Assembly: GCA_031549625.1 (NCBI GenBank)
Contig: JAVBPK010000053.1
Coordinates: 1 to 8,033, forward strand
From: JAISXK01 sp031549625
GTDB taxonomy: Bacteria; Bacillota; Clostridia; Christensenellales; CAG-138
Length of the DNA stretch: 8,033 nt
Direction: 5' to 3'
In this document: piece after piece, positions 5,826 through 8,033 of the stretch
How the letters are laid out: the number at the start of each line of letters is the position of its first letter
How positions within the stretch are numbered: the stretch's first letter is position 1
Notes under the pieces: generated by a model
The model's database searches: none
What the model was told of the DNA's origin: nothing
Seen by the model: only the letters and a program-made list of their open reading frames with translations
Translations under genes and position numbers: made by a program

Positions 5826-6737
5826 ATGAACATCATGATTGCAGGCGCGGGCGGCGTTGGCGGGTATATCGCGGGCAAGTTGGCACGGCTGTTTCCGGAC
5901 ATCACGGTTTTGGCGCGTGGCGCGGCTCTTGCGGCCATGCGGGAACGCGGCCTCACAATCATAGACGGAAGCGAAACATTCACGGTGCATCCGCAGGTTA
6001 CGGATACGCCTGCGGGCATTATGGACGCCATCTTTTTTTGCACAAAGGCCTATGGGCTGGACGCGGTGATGGATCAGGTGCGGCCGTGCGTGGGCGAGCA
6101 TACTTTGCTGCTGCCGCTGCTGAATGGCGTAAATGTTTATAGACAAATTGAACAAAAGCTGCAAGCTGGCATTGCTCTTAGCGGTAGCATTTACATTTAC
6201 AGCCAAATACGCGAACCGGGCGTCATAGAAAAGACCGGCCCGTTGCTGCGCGTAGTGATGGGCGTGCCAAACAAACCTGCCGCCGAATCGCCGCAATCCT
6301 TGCTAGAGCTTTGCGGCATGTTAAACGAATGCGGGATACCCACAGAAATACCGGATGATATCATCATGGAAAACTGGGTAAAGTGGAGCCTGCTAAATTC
6401 CAATGGGCAGGCAAACGCTTATTTTGACTTACCGGCGGGCGCGGTGCGGGAAGATCCGGAAAAAATGTCGTTTACGGTCGGCCTGCTGCGCGAAGTCCTT
6501 CTTGTGGCCAAAGCGGAGGGCGTTAAACTGCCCGCCGGCATCGAACAAACGCATATCGATACCATTATGCGTTTGCCCTACCAAAGCGAATCTTCGCTTT
6601 GCAGGGATATCCGAACGCCCGGAAAGCCGACGGAACTTGCCATGTTCGCCGGTGAACTATGCCGCATGGCGGATGTACACGGACTGGATGTACCCTGCAA
6701 CAGAAGCATGCTCAACCGCTTTAAGGACAGGCTATGA
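5826..6737 (+). CDS. Ketopantoate reductase family (ApbA/PanE-like) NAD(P)-dependent oxidoreductase
   Basis: The family uses NAD(P)H to reduce 2-oxo acids; its best-known member, PanE, converts 2-dehydropantoate to pantoate in coenzyme A synthesis. The 303-residue product begins with a Rossmann loop GAGGVGGYIAG (7-17), has LLNG with N100 where PanE has a conserved asparagine, a central NWVKW with K186 aligning with the PanE catalytic lysine, and an all-helical C-terminal domain with SSLCRDI (257-262 region) and KPTEL, whose E270 aligns with a conserved substrate-binding glutamate. The asparagine normally four residues after the lysine is a leucine (L190); the nearest is N191. Hence the substrate is uncertain and no symbol is given. 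ATG 5826 follows AAGGGAG (5811-5817) with an 8-nt spacer; an in-frame ATG at 5754 lies upstream of the promoter and is unlikely. The stop overlaps the mrnC start by 4 bp. Confidence 0.85.
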   Translation: MNIMIAGAGGVGGYIAGKLARLFPDITVLARGAALAAMRERGLTIIDGSETFTVHPQVTDTPAGIMDAIFFCTKAYGLDAVMDQVRPCVGEHTLLLPLLNGVNVYRQIEQKLQAGIALSGSIYIYSQIREPGVIEKTGPLLRVVMGVPNKPAAESPQSLLELCGMLNECGIPTEIPDDIIMENWVKWSLLNSNGQANAYFDLPAGAVREDPEKMSFTVGLLREVLLVAKAEGVKLPAGIEQTHIDTIMRLPYQSESSLCRDIRTPGKPTELAMFAGELCRMADVHGLDVPCNRSMLNRFKDRL

Positions 6738-7171
6738 GTGCGGCGGAAGCTTTGCGGCAGGCGTTTGGCGGAGAATGCCGTGAACCGTCGCAGCTTTCTC
6801 CGCTCGTGCTTGCTTATGTGGGCGATACGGTTTACGATTTGTTTGTGCGCACCATGCTTGTAAACAACAGCGACGCTACGGTGCACGGTATGCATGTGCG
6901 CGCGGCGGAATATGTATGCGCTGCGGCACAGGCGGCAGCAAGCGAGCGGGTCAGCCCGCTGCTGAACGAAAAGGAGCAGGCGATATTCCGGCGGGCGCGC
7001 AACGCGCATATCGGCACCATACCCAAAAACGCGAGCATCGGCGCGTACAGGGCTGCCACAGGGCTTGAAGCGGTCGTTGGATATCTGTATCTGCTGGGCG
7101 AAGATGAACGATTAAAAGAATTAATGCGCACTATATTGGAAAGGGACGCACAAACAAAAGGGGAAGCATGA
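6734..7171 (+). CDS. mrnC: Mini-ribonuclease 3 (Mini-III)
   Basis: Mini-III is an RNase III-like double-strand endonuclease without a dsRNA-binding domain. In Bacillus subtilis it matures the ends of 23S rRNA. The 145-residue product is only the catalytic domain: LAYVGDTVYDLFVR (26-39) with the metal-binding D31, a positively charged FRRARNA (85-91), and YRAATGLEAVVGYLYLLG (105-122) with E112 as the second catalytic acid. The length is normal. The start overlaps the reductase stop by 4 bp and AAGGA at 6723-6727 is well placed. In many Bacillota mrnC is followed by rlmB, another 23S rRNA gene; here a small cupin gene lies in between. No key residue seems to be missing. Confidence 0.95.
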   Translation: MSAAEALRQAFGGECREPSQLSPLVLAYVGDTVYDLFVRTMLVNNSDATVHGMHVRAAEYVCAAAQAAASERVSPLLNEKEQAIFRRARNAHIGTIPKNASIGAYRAATGLEAVVGYLYLLGEDERLKELMRTILERDAQTKGEA

Positions 7172-7183
7172 AAGGAGCACAAT

Positions 7184-7531
7184 ATGATTACAAAACCACA
7201 GGATAGAGAGATCAGCATGGTGGAGAACATGCGCGGAGGCGAGGGCACCGTACAGATGGCGCCTTTGTTCGCTGCGCATATCCCGCATATAAGGCTGCTC
7301 AACGAAATAACGCTGGAACCCGGCTGTTCCATCGGCGAACATCTGCATGAAAACGAGGCGGAAGTGTTCTATGTGCTCGAGGGCGAGGCAACCGTTTGGG
7401 ACGATACCGCCTATGTGACGCTAAAAGCGGGCGAAGCGCACCTGTGTTCGAGCGGCAGCCGCCATTCTTTGAGTAACCGCGGCCAGTCGCGCATGCGCCT
7501 GCTTGCCATCATTCCTACGGTGGCTGAATAA
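7184..7531 (+). CDS. Small single-domain cupin protein
   Basis: This 115-residue protein is one cupin beta-barrel. Motif 1, G(X)5HXH(X)4E(X)6G, is complete: G47, H53, H55, E60 and G67. Motif 2 is nearly complete: G83, H94 and N98, with serine 89 where proline is usual. The four metal ligands H53, H55, E60 and H94 are present, so it probably binds a divalent metal. Small cupins serve as sugar isomerases, dioxygenases or sensors, and no substrate can be named. There is no DNA-binding domain or signal peptide. ATG 7184 follows AAAGGAG (7171-7177) with a 6-nt spacer, 12 bp after mrnC. Its stop TAA shares one base with the next ATG. Its position inside a probable rRNA-processing operon is unusual. 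Confidence 0.9.
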   Translation: MITKPQDREISMVENMRGGEGTVQMAPLFAAHIPHIRLLNEITLEPGCSIGEHLHENEAEVFYVLEGEATVWDDTAYVTLKAGEAHLCSSGSRHSLSNRGQSRMRLLAIIPTVAE

Positions 7532-8033
7532 TGGGCGCGGAAAACGGATCGGGCCGTTCGGGAAGCGGCAACAGACCGCCAAACAAAGGCGGCTACGGGC
7601 AAAAAAAAGGCTATAAGCCCAATACGGGGGATCGTTCAAAGGGCGGCTACAAGCAGAGCGACGGCGACCGTCCCTATAGCACAGGCGGCTACAAGCAGAG
7701 CGAGGGCGACCGCCCCTATAACAAAGGTGGCTACAAACATGCCGACGGCGACCGCCCTTACAACAAGGGCGGCTACAAGCAGGCTGACGGCGACCGCCCC
7801 TACAACAAGGGCGGCTCCAAGCAGGCCGATGGCGACCGCCCCTACACCAAGGGTGGCTACAAGCAGGCCGACGGCGACCGTCCCTATAGCAAAGGCGGCT
7901 ATAAGCAGGCCGATGGCGACCGCCCCTACAACAAGGGTGGCTACAAGCAGGCCGACGGCGACCGCCCCTACAACACGGGCGGCTACAAGCAGGCCGATGG
8001 CGACCGCCCCTACAACAAGGGTGGCTACAAGCA
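7531..8033 (+). CDS. Gly/Tyr/Lys-rich tandem-repeat protein, N-terminal part; possibly the extension of RlmB
   Basis: The frame is open from ATG 7531 to the right edge (167 codons plus 2 bases). Residues 1-19 are Gly/Ser/Asn rich, 20-37 look like a degenerate repeat (GGYGQKKGYKPNTGDRSK), and nine complete 14-residue units fill 38-163, consensus GGYKQADGDRPYNK, with a tenth starting at 164. Each unit has two tyrosines, two lysines, one arginine and usually two aspartates, for a net charge near +1. There is no signal peptide or membrane segment, and the stretch is probably disordered. The ATG overlaps the cupin stop (TAATG); only a weak GGTGG (7519-7523) precedes it, so translation is probably coupled. 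Gene order (mrnC upstream) suggests rlmB, the 23S rRNA Gm2251 methyltransferase, whose homologues can carry basic low-complexity N-terminal extensions. The catalytic domain is not in the window, so this is inference; an RNA helicase or a stand-alone repeat protein is also possible. Confidence 0.85.
   Translation, partial: MGAENGSGRSGSGNRPPNKGGYGQKKGYKPNTGDRSKGGYKQSDGDRPYSTGGYKQSEGDRPYNKGGYKHADGDRPYNKGGYKQADGDRPYNKGGSKQADGDRPYTKGGYKQADGDRPYSKGGYKQADGDRPYNKGGYKQADGDRPYNTGGYKQADGDRPYNKGGYK
7642..8033 (+). repeat. In-frame 42-bp tandem repeat array, nine units plus a partial tenth
   Basis: Units of exactly 42 bp begin at 7642, 7684, 7726, 7768, 7810, 7852, 7894, 7936, 7978 and 8020 (partial, cut by the edge). 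Each encodes one 14-residue unit. Protein variation is limited: position 3 Y or S, position 5 Q or H, positions 6-7 SD, SE or AD, position 13 N, S or T, and position 14 K or T. The first two units (SD/SE) are the most divergent and the later ones nearly identical in DNA, as expected for recent expansion by slippage or unequal recombination. There are no spacers, so it is not a CRISPR array. Confidence 0.97.

Noticed and set aside
7642..8033. Possible CRISPR array because of regularly spaced repeats
   Set aside because: There are no unique spacers; the 42-bp units are contiguous, in frame and encode a consistent 14-residue unit.

Overview
The window reads as chromosomal DNA from a GC-rich member of the Bacillota, most likely a spore-forming clostridial lineage. 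The evidence is a DnaD-domain protein followed by a DnaC/DnaI-type helicase loader, a CwlD-type cell-wall amidase (a spore-cortex enzyme in known spore formers), the Bacillota-typical RNase Mini-III, and strong AGGAGG-like ribosome binding sites. The exact genus cannot be read from the sequence; a Christensenellales-like organism would fit but is a guess. I see no insertion sequence, integrase, tRNA, rRNA or CRISPR array.

Left part (1-1391, minus strand): a long open frame, complete at its 5' end and running off the left edge, encodes at least 464 residues of an unrecognised protein. It has a small N-terminal domain, an Ala/Pro/Gln-rich linker of about 230 residues and a conserved-looking C-terminal domain. 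A 195-bp divergent intergenic region with a TATAAT box and a CCATGGC inverted repeat separates it from the rightward genes.

Middle (1587-4617, plus strand): three genes overlap by 4 bp at each junction: a DnaD protein with three recognisable copies of the DnaD C-terminal module, a DnaC/DnaI-like AAA+ helicase loader with a four-cysteine motif, and ispE (4-diphosphocytidyl-2-C-methyl-D-erythritol kinase). This places replication initiation and isoprenoid synthesis on one probable transcript. A 403-bp non-coding gap (4618-5020) follows. It contains a perfect DnaA-box 9-mer, a cluster of similar 9-mers in the same orientation, and a strong hairpin with a T run whose 3' arm is the ribosome binding site of the next gene, cwlD (5021-5734).

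Right part (5761-8033, plus strand): a good sigma-A-like promoter precedes a tight set of genes: a ketopantoate-reductase-family protein, mrnC (Mini-III, 23S rRNA maturation), a small single-domain cupin, and the 5' end of a gene encoding nine complete tandem 14-residue repeats (GGYKQADGDRPYNK type) that run off the right edge. From gene order this last gene may be rlmB, a 23S rRNA 2'-O-methyltransferase, with an unusual repetitive N-terminal extension, but its catalytic part lies outside the window. The repeat array also shows a two-unit (84-bp) higher-order period.

The most unusual items are the repeat array, the three-module DnaD protein, the DnaA-box-like cluster beside the helicase-loader operon, and the hairpin that covers the cwlD ribosome binding site.
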